Origin: Pyrrhosoma nymphula
Taxonomy: Eukaryota > Arthropoda > Insecta > Odonata > Coenagrionidae
Assembly (NCBI GenBank): GCA_963573305.1
Contig: OY754330.1
Span: forward strand, 6,200,001-6,264,000
DNA: 64,000 bases
Direction: 5' to 3'
The position numbers were made by a program, and so were the translations under genes. Under the pieces are notes generated by a model. The model did no database searches and was not told the origin of the DNA. It worked only from the letters and a program-made list of their open reading frames with translations. Position 1 is the stretch's first letter; each line of letters opens with the position of its first letter. This document shows positions 12,431-24,100 of the stretch, piece by piece.

Positions 12431-12868
12431 TTCATTTATACTAGGTTCCCAAGCTTAAAGTTTCCAAGCCGAAGCTCGTATGGTTTTTTTAGACTTGGGT
12501 AAGGAGACTATGCTAGAGCCTTGGGTTAAGTCGTGGCCGTGTGGCCGTTCTGTATTGAGTGACTTCGAGTTTTTTAACTTGTGAGTGATGCCATGTATTA
12601 ATTTCTTGGATCCTTCAAATTTCATCTTAATGAATCCGTTATTCCACTAGAGGTGCTTCTAGATTAGTGACAGCTGTTACTGGTATCGACCAACTCTTTG
12701 GGGCCAAAGTTAACAATTGAACTTTCGTCGATTTATCGGTTTCTTTAATTTTTTTTCATATCTTAGATTAAAAAATATTTTAAGCGCCTATTTTGAAATT
12801 TTTAGTGCCTATTTAGGCTGCCTATTTCTTCATTTTTAGTGCCTAAATGTCCTCAGCTTAGTCATCAG

Positions 12869-13503
12869 CAAAGCGTAGCATGCTGATTTTTTCTCCAAGT
12901 AGGTACTTGTATTCCTGTTTTTAATTTGTCCTTTATTTAATTTATGGCTTTTTCAATGTATATATTGAAGATCATTGGTGACAACTCGCATTCTTTTCGT
13001 ACTACTTTCCTCAATTCTGCTCCATCTGCATTTCCGTCACATTTAATCACTGCCAGCTGTTCTTCATACAGCCTGATTATTGCTCTTCTGTCATTAAATG
13101 ACACTCCTATGCTCTTCAGTGTGGTCAGCTTTCTGTTCCAGTCCACATTGTCAAATGCTTTCTCTAGGTCGGTGAAGCAAATATATATTGGGTGGTCCTT
13201 TTCAATCCTCTTCTATATAATTTATCAGGGCTAAAATAGCTTCACTCGTTCCCCTACCTTTCCTGAATCCGAATTGGTCTTCATCCAGGAATGCTTCCAT
13301 CTTCTGTTCCATCCTCTGTGGTTGATTCTGGTCAGAATTTTCGATGCATGGGCTGTAAGGCTAATTGTTGTAAAGTTTTCGCAACTCTCGGGTCTTTTAT
13401 TCTTAGGGATAGATATTATTACATTCTTTTTGAAGTCCGTTGGCATTTGCCCACTTGAATAAATGTCATATATCAATCTGTATATCTTATTCATATTCCT
13501 CAC
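12869..13503 (-). pseudogene. reverse transcriptase fragment (RTE-like)
   Basis: Minus-strand frames 13503-13231 (IYDIYSSGQMPTDFKKNVII then SIPK...CENFTTISLTAHASKIL) and 13146-12937 (DWNRKLTTLKSIGVSF, then RLYEEQLAVIK, ELSPMIFNIYIEKAIN) match RT blocks 2 to 5. The catalytic FADD is formed across the hAT insertion at 12870/10550. Compared with the better copy at 45 kb, the GQFGF block is altered and the frame is shifted. Confidence 0.75.
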
Positions 13504-14299
13504 TCCTGCATACTTAAGGAACTTTGAGGGAATTTCATCAAATCCTGGCGCCTTTATCCTTATTTCCTTTACTGCAGTATCAAATTCTGATCATAATATG
13601 GAGTATCCTTTCTAATCTTCATCCACCTGTAGTATCCTGGGATTCATTGCTTTGCCGCTGTATGTTTTCTCCAGGTACTCTTTCCATCTCTTCACTTTGT
13701 CCTCACTTTCAATAAGAATTTAATTTTCTTCACTCCGAATGACATTACCTTTGATTGTATCTTAAGATTGTGCTGAAAGTAACTTCTTACCGTTCTTGTA
13801 AGCAGCTTCAACTTTTCCCTTCAAGATATTTCCTTCCACCTCTTAAACATAAGTCTTTCATCATCTGTGTCCTTTCTTGCTTTACGGCTGATCCATTTCT
13901 TATTATTTTATACAGCTTCCTCTGTTTTATAGTTTTTGTGCTTTTTTCTTTCATCTATTAGGTCCAATGTAATGATATGTCCAATGTGTCATCCATGACT
14001 TCCGATTCTCTGTTTTTCTCCTCCCTACCTTCTTTTCGGCTGCATTAATTAATAATTCCTCCCCTGATCTCTTGCCATCTCTCTTCGATTGATCCTGAAT
14101 CGTTTCCATATCCTCGTCAGCTTAGTCTAGGATACACTGAATCGGTATTCTGTTTCCCTCAATCTTTCAACCTGCCAGCAATTCTTCGCTGATCTCTTCA
14201 CTTTTTAAATTCAAGCTGTCATTTCATCTTGGCCAAATTATGGTCACTGTCAATATCCGCACCAGGGTAGATCTTGCAATCCCTTACTTGATTTCTAAA

Positions 14300-15010
14300 T
14301 CGTAAATACACTAATATATAGTTTATAATGTTTGTTTATTACTCCAAATTAATTACAAACAAAGACATATACAAAATGTAAGGAGCTTTAGGTAACCTTA
14401 AAGGCGGACCTGTGTTATCATCATTATATAATAATCTTCCATGCATTGGTTTATAAATATTGGAAAAAAGGGACATGTACCAAAATTAACAAAAAATAAT
14501 TTCTTTGACTAAATATATTATTATAATTATCAAATTTGATTTAACAAAGTATTTCCTCAATTTTAGGATAAGTAAACAGCCAATTTTGTACATTTTTTAG
14601 AAAAATATAAAGATTTACCACCCTTTCGTACTCAGATGGTAATAAGTTGTAACTTTTGGCCCAATGTATATGAAACTTTTTCTGAACAGTGAAAATTTGG
14701 GCCTTGGTAAGGGTGTCAACACCCTACGAAAATTCCACTTGCCCGGCCTATTTGACACTGGTACTTTTGCTCCACTCCTCAGAAAAAAGAGTCTAAGTAC
14801 TTTATACACATACAAGTGTCTGAGAGGGAGCAATTTTAAATTTTTAAAGAGCGGAAAGGACGACTCATAGTAATTCTGTTTTAGCATCACCCGAATAAGC
14901 CTCTTTTGCAGGATTATAGCTGGTTTAATAGAGATCGGATAAGCTCCACCCCATGCAATTATACCATATGTCAATTTAGAGTTTACTAATGCATTGTAAC
15001 ATAACCTCAG
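14300..15010 (-). mobile_element. inserted LINE 3' end (Jockey/CR1-like)
   Basis: The minus-strand frame 14974-14615 (119 aa) reads YGIIAWGGAY...LQKRLIRVML...LFKNLKLLPLRHLYVYKVL, which matches the post-RT C-terminal region of Jockey/CR1-type ORF2 proteins. It interrupts the endonuclease of the surrounding RTE-like LINE. It is 5'-truncated, as is usual for target-primed insertion. AT-rich 3'UTR-like sequence follows to about 14300. Confidence 0.65.
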
Positions 15011-15400
15011 ATTATCTAACTTCTAGTTAGTTTATGTGTCTATGTGAAACTTTATTCTCTCCTCTCCTTGCATTTTCCACGTCTTTCTTCTTCGCGGGTT
15101 GTTTCTAAACAGTGTGTGTTGTGACGACAAGGCCATTTTGTTCGCAGAACTCAATCACTCTATCTCTCCCCTCTATCGTTACGTTTTCCCAACCCATACT
15201 TCCTTCTATTGTCTTACCTTCTTGGCCTTCTCCTGCAATAGCATTCCAGTCTCCAAGAGTAATTATGTTTTCATTCTCCTTTCACATTCCTTTTCTCTTC
15301 TTCTATTCCATCATACATATCTTCTACGTCGTCATCTTCGCAATCTGACGTGGGAATGTATACCACCACCGTGTCCTTAGGTTTTGTTTCTAATATAAAC

Positions 15401-17149
15401 ATACTTAACTATCCTCTCTCTCTATTGAAAATAGCTTTTTACTAGCATACCACTACTTTTTCTGAGTGGTATGACAACACCTGCGTTTCCATTCGTAGAT
15501 ACAGAGTGGATAATCCTATAAGCTGCCGCTCCAGAAGTCCCCTTCTTCTGGTCATTTCATTTCGCTGACATTGCATTTGCACGTTTTATAACATTGCCGT
15601 AAAAGTATGTACCTGTCTTCTATAAACGTGTATTGTTATTGTAAAGGAAAACCCGGAATTACGCGTCATTAATTACTTTTTTTGCCGTTCACTGTATTAC
15701 ACCTCATTGCATAGTTACTTATTAAAACCAGTGAACTGAATTGACCACACAGCAGCTTCACTGCATCAAAGTACAACTAACTGCGTACAAATGCACCAAA
15801 TAAAAGTATCGGTTAATTTGAAACATACACAGAGTTTGATTAAAGGTATTCACCGTTGCGTCAATAATAAATCCACGTACAATGAAAGTATTAGCCACAA
15901 GAAAAAGGTTAATAACTGTCATTTACACTCAAAATGAAACCGACTTCACATTCTCAGACTTATCCTTCACTATTTGAACAATAAATGAGCTTGCACGCGG
16001 TACAGCGGACAATGTCACGATTTGAACAGGATATTTGTCCCTTCACTAACCATTTTCGAGCATTAGATAAATAGAAACCGATGTCACCTCCCCATTAGGT
16101 AGAACATGACACAAAAGAAGATGCTATTAACTGCTTAAGCACTGAAAACAGCACCTTTTTTCACTGCAACATGAACCATATAAACGTTCTGAAACTACAA
16201 CAAAAACAGTGAGCGAAACGAAAGATGAAGTTACGACTGAATGTAAACAGGCTTGTAGTTACAATTATTACATACACGAAATGCTTACAATGTAATAAGA
16301 AAACAATACGTTCGTCTTCTTATCAATAAAAGATGCACCTTTTCTACGACAACGCTTAAGTAATATGCTAGGGTTAATTACTCTGAATCATCTCACTTGA
16401 TGCAATAGCTACGGCAAGTAATGTGAACTTGTAAATTATTTATTTGGCTTCCTCCACGATGCAATCTATAGAAAATCGCTATTTGCTCGTAGTCATATTA
16501 TTTCACGAATGGACGGCACTATAGCCCGAAGAATTTGAAGATAAAATTGGTATCCTGAGAGCCAGTCATCACAGACACATACGCATTGATGCACTCTACT
16601 ATGGTGTGCGGCCCAGCACTGATTCAACGAGATGAAAAACTGTTGGTAAGCTGTTTCTGACGCTCGAAACCACAGAAATCACCTCTCTAACTCTTTCACT
16701 TCCGTCGAATAAAATCCTCTTGAAGCACAACCTGTGTACTAAAACATGGCCTCGGACATTAAGAACAAATAAAATTAACATGTTCCTTTGTATCCAGAAG
16801 CAATACTGCACGCCGCATCTGCCAGACTCGAGGAAAACAATTGCACTAGTATCTTCGGTATTGTTGTCTAAAATCTCCGTTATGGCTAAAGTTAATCACC
16901 CGAGGTGGGTGACAGGCCGCCATATTTAGTAGCGCCTCTAAGCAAGGCAGGGGAGTGTTTAAGAAGCAGCTACTAATAAAATAGTAGTACACTTGGCGCT
17001 GCTAAGCTTAGGAGCGGTCTATGAATATAATTTTGTTGGTTGACAGTTAGTTAGTGCGCTAATATGCCGATGGTAGCTTACTAAGGAATCTATGAATACG
17101 GCGGTCGGATTTTATATTAATTCTTTATACTCCAAACTCCAGTTGACAA
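15401..17149. other. unassigned AT-rich sequence
   Basis: No coding domain. The 16599-16811 minus and 16720-16929 plus frames overlap and lack motifs. The segment 16880-17110 has direct motif repetition (GCGCCTCTAAGC, GGCGCTGCTAAGC) but no clear element structure. Confidence 0.5.
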
Positions 17150-17530
17150 TCGCTCCTCCTCCCTCCACCCGCCTTGGACCGCACCACTTCCTCTGCTCAC
17201 TCATGCGAACGGGTTTGTCGTCAGAAGAGATCATCATCGTCCCTTCTCGGCAAAAGAGACTGTCTTGAGGTGGTGGCCGTGAGGTCGGGCGGTCTAAGAA
17301 GGGCGACGATGGAAGGTCCACTTCGTGCGCAGGGCCGGCGGAGAGAAGGAAGGGGTCGCGAGCGGTATTAACTGTTATAGTGGGAAGGACTTTTCATTCA
17401 GGGCTCTGTTTTTTTTGCTCCCTCCCCGTGTTTGCCCGGGTTCGGCCTCCCGTCTTAACCTTCCCCGCCTCTCATCCGGTCCACGGCTCAAAGCGTCCCC
17501 TTTTCCTCCATACTGTTGCGCGGTAAGCAC
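17150..17530. other. GC-rich island
   Basis: Short GC-rich, CpG-containing block with purine-skewed tracts, similar in character to the islands at 5.5, 9.3 and 29.3 kb. No supported gene. Confidence 0.5.
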
Positions 17531-19319
17531 GCGGACTACACCGACGGACTCCGTGACCAAACATTTGTCCAATTGAATGCCGAGAAAGAATTAACGTTCG
17601 AAAATTGTCATCCGAGTATTTTAGCAAACACAATATTGACGAGCTTAATAGAGGGGCGCCCTTTTATATTTTTAGTCGCGAAACCAATAATGGAGAGGCT
17701 AGACAAAATGCATTCTATTAGCTAACATTGTGTGAACACAAACGAGGGGCGTCATTGCCGTGACGTATGTATGAACAGCGATCCCAAATGCAGTGTTTAC
17801 ATTCGAAATACGCGTCAGTTATAACGAACTTCGCGCTACTGCATTAACGCTCGTTAGCTACTCTGGCGTCTGGTGACACATACCATAATTACGTAAAATA
17901 CGAAATAAAGTGACGCTTTTTTTTTCTTTTAACAAATACTGCGAGGAAACAAAGATGCGTCGCATGGATTTTCTAGGGACTAGTTCGAGAGTGGTTTGTT
18001 TTGACGCCAGAACTAACAAAGTTTTTTAAAGATAAAATGAAGTGGGATGGATTTTAAGCAGACAGAAAGGATGTATTATTCCAGCCCTTCACTACTTCCT
18101 TCATACAGACATATGCGATGAGGTAATATGATAGAGTAAGCATATACATATACTAGGGCGCTCACCACACGCCTAAAAACTGTTGTATATTTTTGAAGCA
18201 GTTCCGGAAGGAAAACGTAGATGGCGAGGGCTATACGGTGAGTATTCTTATTTATATGCTTACTTTATGGTAATATGTGGCGATAGACAGCGAAGGGTTT
18301 AAAGGGCTTGATAATTTTATTTCCATTACCAATACGAACGTCAACATAGGGTAATTGATCACGTTATGAAGAAACATTTTCCTCTTGTGTCCATTTTACC
18401 TTTTCCTAATTCTCTCTTTTCCCTTTTCGCTCCCCCTATTTGATGTCCTATCCCCCTGCCCCCCCTGGGCCCCCCTGGCCCCCCCTGGGCCCCCTGCCGC
18501 ATGACCATTCATGACCTTTCATGGTATTCTGTGTAATTTCATTCGAATGCATTTATCGTTTGAAACAATTTATTTAGCAAATTGGTCGTTTCCTTAAAGT
18601 GAAACAAATGACCTAGATATATGGGCGCTTTGTCCAGTGGAGGGGAAACCGATGAAGGAGGGAGGGTTGAGAGGGCAACGAGAGCGTCTTCCTCGACCTC
18701 GAGTGCACTTTTGCTTAAACGGGGGAAGGCTTTCAGAAGAACGACGCTCATCCAGGCCCTCGACCAATAGTGACAAGTTTCGGTGTTGACAAAAAGGAAG
18801 CGCAAGTCGGACCCATGGCGGACAAATAATAAGTCTTTTGTCATTGCTCTGTGGTCACTTTGGAATGGAGGCGAAATTCCGAGCTGATCAAATTATTGTG
18901 AAGGTTTCCTTCAGTGGAGAGAATGACTCAGGGTCCGCTGAATACGAATCATCCCCGTTTGTCCGAAAAATTGGGATGATGAGTAGGCACTTTGATCTCG
19001 TTGGAATTATAAACCTTCCCTTTTAGTCTAATTTTTTGCTAACTTTTAATCCTACTGGCATTTGTCTTTCACCTTGGAAGAGAGATGTCATCCAGTAATA
19101 TAGGCTGTCAGTATTGACGCGAGTGCAAATTGATTGAGACCCGCTGCCCTAGATAGAGAGGCGTATTTCCGGCTCAGCCGTTGGTTTAACGCAACCTTTG
19201 CGCTTCACATCCAATTTCTCAATCTCTTCATGCGTTCGCATCTCTTCGCTTCGACTTGCGTAATGATTGATTTTGTGAATGCAATTTAATTTCTTCCGTC
19301 TACTTTAATTATCTGCTAT
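17531..19319. other. unassigned sequence
   Basis: No recognisable gene. A C-rich run with repeated CCCCTGGGCC/CCCCTGGCCC units lies at 18450-18500. The minus open frame 18844-18539 (101 aa) has no motif I recognise and is overlapped by another frame. Confidence 0.45.
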
Positions 19320-19394
19320 GTAGTCCTATCAGCACGCTGTGCATGTTTCCGGTTTAACTTTTGTATCCCTGTCCATTTGTGCAGGCACAAAATA

Positions 19395-19560
19395 TACCTC
19401 ATGAATTGTATATGAATTGTGTGTTAACCCTTCTGTACTTTACCTGATGAAGTCGCTCAGCGGCGAAACCTAGGTCGTATTTATATGGAATTCACAGTTT
19501 TTCATTTCAATCATGAAGCTTTTCCATGAAGTTACGTCTGATACCATTAACTTCAAGTTG
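19395..19560 (+). mobile_element. hammerhead foldback element inside CR1 3' UTR
   Basis: Compared with the other CR1 copies, this 165-bp segment is extra. Its inner arms are imperfect inverted repeats (ATGAATTGTATATGAA versus the complement of ATATGGAATTCA). A complete hammerhead core lies between them. The right side continues into a one-sided tail with TTTTCCATGAAGTTACG then TCTGA, which aligns with the tails of the other foldbacks. A degenerate TSD of about 10 bp (CACAAAATATA versus TGTAAAATACG) is possible. Confidence 0.7.
19432..19490 (+). ncRNA. intact-looking type I hammerhead ribozyme
   Basis: CTGATGA at 19444-19450. Stem II is GTCGC (19452-19456), loop TCA, GCGGC (19460-19464). GAAA at 19465-19468. 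Minimal stem III is AC-CTAG-GT. Predicted cleavage is after GTC at 19476. Helix I starts TAC (19441-19443) with GTA (19477-19479). All invariant core positions are present. The very short stem III matches the form described for Penelope-like elements, which act as dimers. Confidence 0.82.
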
Positions 19561-20269
19561 TAAAATACGTTAATATAAATTGTTTATATAACATTGGTAG
19601 CATACCTGTAGTGTAGTGCATGCTTGTGAGGTTTCGCCTTCTGATAAGCATTATCGTTTTATGCCAATGCATCAAGAGTCGTAGGTTAGTTAACTTAAAT
19701 AGGGTCTAGTGTAATGCATGTTGGTTACAGCTTACCCCCTGCCACACACCTTTGAGGTGGCTTTCAGGGTATTAGGTAGATGTAATTTTTCCTGCAAGGG
19801 TCCTCGAATTCAGTGTTCTCTCTACAGGTGTTCTCCTCATCAAGTGATCCTGCTTCAGTGGTCATCGCATCTTCTTTACGTCATTTCAGTTGAAATATTA
19901 TTTCCTCTCTCCCACTCCTGTGGATTCTTTCACTCTGCCCTCAATCTGGCCTTGGATTCTTAACATCGTCGTCACTTTAAGCACAGTCGCATCTCAATCG
20001 CTTCGGATCTTCTTTTCTTCTCGGCTGCTGCTGTGCGTACCTCACATTAAAGGAGGATGTGGAGTGAGTGCACATGAGTGCACTGGTGAAGGAGAGTTTT
20101 TTTATTCATTTAGAAATGGAGAGGTATACAAAGAGTCGAGGGGTTAAGCTTGAAGTTGGTTGACTATTGGAGTTGACGTCCTTAGGGTTGGGCACCGATG
20201 ACGATGGGTCCCCGCCCAACAAAAGGCCCGGGGAAGTTGATTTAATGTCCCCCCGTCACATATTTGTGA

Positions 20270-21300
20270 TCCCTAGTTTAATGTAGTGGCGTAAGTGCGT
20301 GAAGATTGGTTGGATAGTTGAAGCGCGCGGCGCTTATCGCTTGGTTTTATCGCTAATAGGAGAGGCCCCGACCTTTTCCGCGCGGCTGGCTGACTGACCC
20401 TGTCGCCGCGCTGTGGACCGAATGGGGATGAACTGTGGGGGGGGGGGAGGGAGAGAGGGAGGGGCGGGGGGGAGCGTCGAGGGTATACGCAAGTATGTAT
20501 GTGTGTGCGTAGTACAATGGATGGAGGGGAGCCGACCCTTCCTCGCTTACGTAACGAACCCAATAAAACTTCATTGGACTGACATTGTAAACGATCTCCC
20601 ATGTGCCCGCTTCGTTACCCTTTGCGGTGGGTGGGGGGGGGGTTAGTGGAGATGCGAGAGCATCGGTTTCCTCTCTCTCTCTCTCTCTTCAATGCTGCTG
20701 CTGCAAAAGCATTCTCTGCCGTGCGAGCGAGGGCGCGTATGTTAATGGCGAAAGGGTCGTGATTTGGGAAGCCCTCTTCTCAGCACATCGGGGTTCTTTT
20801 TTTTTAGAGTTCAGTTTGTATAGAGAGAGAGTGATGACGCACTTTCAGGATGCAAAGCGAAACCATCAAACCCCTTTCCCTCGAACCCTGAATCTTCCCC
20901 TTTCCCCCTGCCGTCGAAATTTCCCTCAATAATAATTACGCCTTCCCCGGCGTACCCTAGGGGACCAGGGGACGCTTGTTCGCTTGGCGGCGGTGGTCGA
21001 GGGGTGCGATTGGGGGTTTAGGATTACCACCCTTCTGTGTGTGTGTGTGTGTGTGTGTGTGAGGAGACGTCATTCATTGACGAGCGGGCAGCGGGCGCAG
21101 GTGGGAATCGGATGGGCTGCTCTTAGTTTCCGCTCTCCATTCCGAGGAACCGGGTTCTGATCCCGGCGGTGGTCGAGTGGAATCCCCGATCGCCTCTCCA
21201 TTGTCCCAGAGAGTTGCTCATCGTTGTGTGTCGTGTGCCCTCCTCTTGTCGGCGCCTTTAGTTGCGCGTAGAGGCTGATTAGGTCAAATCCGGTTATGTG
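20270..21300. other. GC-rich island with GT microsatellite
   Basis: GC-rich block containing a G-run (20438-20475), a CT repeat (20671-20690) and (GT)n at 21039-21061. Open frames on both strands have low-complexity translations. No recognisable gene. The gene-free flank at 19801-20269 holds nothing else I can name. Confidence 0.5.
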
Positions 21301-21849
21301 AAGTATGTTGAGATCGTCCAAAATGTTCTCTTTTTATTACTATTTCGAAAGCGTTCGAAGCGTTCACGACGTAAAATGATTGATTCACCAAAGTGAAAAA
21401 TCCTTGATCGTTGAGAAAATTCAAAGCGTTGCGTGGGGATTAATAAAATTATCCTGATTTAATGATGGAGTGGTGTAGATCTGGAGTATGGATGTGGTGG
21501 AGAGAACAATGATATACATGTAACTAAGACTTAAACACCATTAGCGTTGAACTTAACTTGAATTGCGTAAATGAAATTTCAACTTTCCTGGAGGCACAGA
21601 ATCTGTTTCCATCGCCATGTACGCTATGCCGTACATGCATTTCCGTTTATGGCCACTTCCATATTTAGACATGCAAGGCCTGCACACACAAGGAGCACAA
21701 CTGCTTGGTGTGCGAATTTTAAATGGCTTCTACCACCTGTTAAATTCTCATCGCGGCCATTAGGGGCGCTACTTACAAGGGGAATACACGACCCTTGGGT
21801 GGCCAATTGAACTCAAATTTGCTGTGTCTGTAGTTAATGATCATAAGTT

Positions 21850-22080
21850 CATTATGCCGAACCGAGACGACGCACAGTGGGCCATCAGGTGTAATAACAA
21901 TTCATAACGGCACAAGCAACCATGTCCTGGCAAGTGAAAAACCCTCCCCAGGCGGGATTCGAACCCGCAACCTTTGGGTTAGCAGGCGAGGACGTTACCC
22001 CGCCGCCACCGAGGCCGGCAAAAAAAATAATCGCCTCCCGAGGGATTTGAACTCTTGACTTATGACTCTTCGACTAATAC
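21850..22080 (-). mobile_element. tRNA-derived SINE with two tandem tRNA-like heads
   Basis: Read on the minus strand. The first head is at 22075-22028 with an A-box-like region (GTAGCGGAGTATTAG) and B box GAGTTCAAATCCC. An A/T-rich spacer follows, then a second head at 22020-21950 with GGTGGCGGCGGGGTAACG and B box GGGTTCGAATCCC. Both keep polymerase III box spacing but neither folds as a clean tRNA. The unrelated body continues toward 21850. Could be two nested SINEs rather than one dimeric SINE. Confidence 0.65.
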
Positions 22081-22089
22081 TCCGCTACT

Positions 22090-23320
22090 CAGGCTTTTAA
22101 AACTTAAACTTAAAGTTGATTTATATTATTAAGTATATGCTCTTTAAGATAGGGTACCATACAGAGGATGGAATACGCCATGATACTTTTTACAGCTGGT
22201 CAAAGTGGAGCATGTCAGGGTGATTTTGGCGACCGAAATTTTGCCGTGGAATATAGCTAAATATATAGCTTTATTAAAGAGCCGTTATTTAGAATGTTGG
22301 TTCTAAAGAAAATTATGGCAGCACAATACGCGGAAGATATCAAGAGAGACGACTAATTAAGATTTATTTCGGAGGTTGCTGCTTACCTCTGATCCATTGA
22401 TATCTTCTATTTCATTTCAAAATAGTAAATCGAAGGAAGATTTAGATCCAGAAGTGAAAAACTAATTGACTATGGGAATGACGAATGCGAAGATGAGAGT
22501 GTTGACGAGTCATCAGAGGATGAGTGAACACTTTTTATCAATATTATTATTCAAAGATATTTATTCAAATTTTGGATAATGATATTATTAACAAATATTT
22601 GTTTAATATTAAAATTTAAATAATAAATTATCATGGTCTCTACCTCTGGTTTACATTTATGTTGAATCCTGATCCCAGTAGTGCGACGAAATTATTACAA
22701 AATGCAATTGACTGGGACGTAGCCAGTTTTTAACTAATTTTGCAATAAAAAATGAATTAAATATTTATTTTTTTGTGAAAATGTAATATGCGTAAGCTGT
22801 AGCTAAAAATTATGGACGTTTTAACTTTATGCAAGTTCATTTTTATCAAGAAACATATTTTCAATTCCTCCCATTCCGTTGCAGTGGTCATAATTTGTTA
22901 AAATGTATTATGCATAAAAAGTCTGCTTGAACAATTGTTTTACGGATTTTATAGCTCCTAGCATTATTAATTACATCATTTTGATAATTATCATAGGAAA
23001 TTTTGAATTTAAACTTGACCACTCAACCATCGAAATTAAACTTTGTTATTGCATATTTAATTTTTATACAATTAATAGCGCGGAATCCGTAGGGTATATT
23101 GAAAAAATAATGATAAAATCAGGTTTATCAGCCCAAAATACTTAAGAAATGCACTTGATGTTGCATATGGACTGGAAATTATTAGAGTTATTAATTTTGT
23201 TTTTTTTTTCAGTTAGGCCCACTGTGCCTCCCGTAATTATTCGAGGAAATAGCAAATTAAAAATTGTAAAATATACACCTGCATATATACCTTATCTGCA
23301 TAATTCACTGACTTTATCAG
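22090..23320. other. AT-rich sequence
   Basis: Very AT-rich with many stops. A short acidic translation near 22480-22530 is the only coding-like hint, and it is not enough to call a transposase. No feature supported. Confidence 0.5.
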
Positions 23321-23329
23321 CTCACCTCC

Positions 23330-24000
23330 TACCTTTATTCCAACCTCCGTCTCCGCCCATGCCTCCCTTACCAATTCTTCTGAACACACGTTAAACGGCG
23401 ATACAATGCCTCACTTCCCGTCCTATCACGGCCCATCACGATTCTCCATCAGCTACCCTAACCAGCGCCGTCTGATTCATATGCAGATTCCGGGTGAGGC
23501 GTCTCTACCTCCAATCGACTCCTAATTTCTTCAACACTCCCATTAATTTCGTCCAGTCCACTCCATCAAACGCCTTCTCGATATCTACGAAGCATGCAAA
23601 AACATCCTGCCCATACTCTAGGTTTCTTTCTCCTAACGTCCTCGTCACTTCTATGGCGTCCTGCATTCCCGTCTCTCTGCTAAACCCAAACTGGTCGTCA
23701 CCCAAGTATTCATTATCCTTCCTGTCTAGCCTTCTGCTTATAATTTTAAGAACTACTTTGGTCACGTGGGATGGTAAGTTTATTGCCCGATAGTCTTCGC
23801 ACGGTTTTTCCTAGCTCTCCATAGGTGCAGCAATAAATACTGTCTTCATGTAGTCCTCCGACCGCACTCCATCCTTTTAAATGCTACCCTTTAGGACAAA
23901 TAGTTTTCCTCTTCCGTCCTTCCTCCTACTCTTTAAAAACTCTGTATGCATGTTTTCGATTCCCACCGCCCTATTCCTTTTCATTTCTCTTAGTGTTAGT
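23330..24000 (-). mobile_element. RTE-like LINE fragment (RT domain)
   Basis: The minus frame 23765-23505 reads NEYLGDDQFGFSRETGMQDA...NLEYGQDVFACFVDIEKAFDGV. This is the same RT family as the copy at 45 kb (NEYLGDGQFGFTRGTGTRDA). Homology continues on both sides: the end near 23340 matches the EEMVRKAWG region, and 23990 matches MKRNKAVGI. Truncated at both ends, with frameshifts. An independent copy of the 45-kb family. Confidence 0.85.
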
Positions 24001-24029
24001 TAGGAGAGATGTAGATGTTCTACCTTAAG

Positions 24030-24100
24030 AAAGATTAAAGTTTCCCCTGCCACACACCCCTGAGGTGGCTTGCAGGGTATTTTGTAGATGTAAGTGATCA
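24030..24100 (+). repeat. CR1-like 3' terminal fragment
   Basis: Contains the conserved terminal block (CCCCTGCCACACACCCCTGA, then GGTGGCTTGCAGGGTAT) ending TAGATGTA. Only the last ~70 bp of the CR1-like 3' end is present, consistent with extreme 5' truncation. Confidence 0.7.

Larger units (their letters stand above)
10559..12860 (+). mobile_element. 2.3-kb hAT element with 8-bp TSD
   Basis: Perfect 8-bp TSD GTCATCAG at 10551-10558 and 12861-12868. Terminal inverted repeats begin TAAGCTGAGGACATT on both ends, followed by many TGCCTA/GCCTATTT subterminal motifs typical of hAT transposase-binding regions. An internal fragment at 10931-11170 translates to PSQPVLILWGTWLNTALYSA, the conserved hAT transposase block (usually PVLTRWGTWL). 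The rest of the transposase is missing or decayed. Inside are a 182-bp tandem duplication (11700-12064) and a hammerhead-bearing segment (12345-12430). Inserted in the RT of the RTE-like LINE. Confidence 0.88.
10150..15400 (-). mobile_element. RTE-like LINE (minus), split by two nested insertions
   Basis: One APE-type LINE read from about 15400 (endonuclease) to about 10150 (3' end with ATG/GAT repeats at 10158-10180). Endonuclease pieces lie at 15380-15080 and again at 14300-14220, which reads QVRDCKIYPGADIDSDHN. The linker is at 14200-13510, RT at 13503-12870, and RT tail and C-terminus at 10550-10240. The gap 15010-14300 is an inserted LINE end. The gap 12860-10559 is a hAT element that split the RT between SMLRFADD and ITIL. 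Numerous stops and shifts show it is old. The 3' end shares an AATCCGA.GATTGG-type motif with sequence at 28760. Confidence 0.75.
19320..19800 (+). mobile_element. CR1-like LINE 3' UTR copy, interrupted
   Basis: Shares the 3' UTR of the CR1-like copies at 25215-25520 and 52290-52600. Common blocks are GTGCATGTTTCCGGTTT, ACATTGGTAGCATACCTGTA, GTGAGGTTTCGCCTTCTGA and a terminal block with GAGGTGGCTT ending in TAGATGTA. A hammerhead-bearing insertion sits within it at about 19395-19560. Confidence 0.8.

Noticed and set aside
18450..18500. Possible minisatellite of CCCCTGG units
   Set aside because: Only about three imperfect units; too short to call.
21950..22080. Functional tRNA genes
   Set aside because: Boxes A and B are present but acceptor and anticodon stems do not pair properly; SINE-derived.
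22470..22540. piggyBac N-terminus
   Set aside because: A short acidic stretch alone, without the downstream DDD domain or TTAA-flanked ends.
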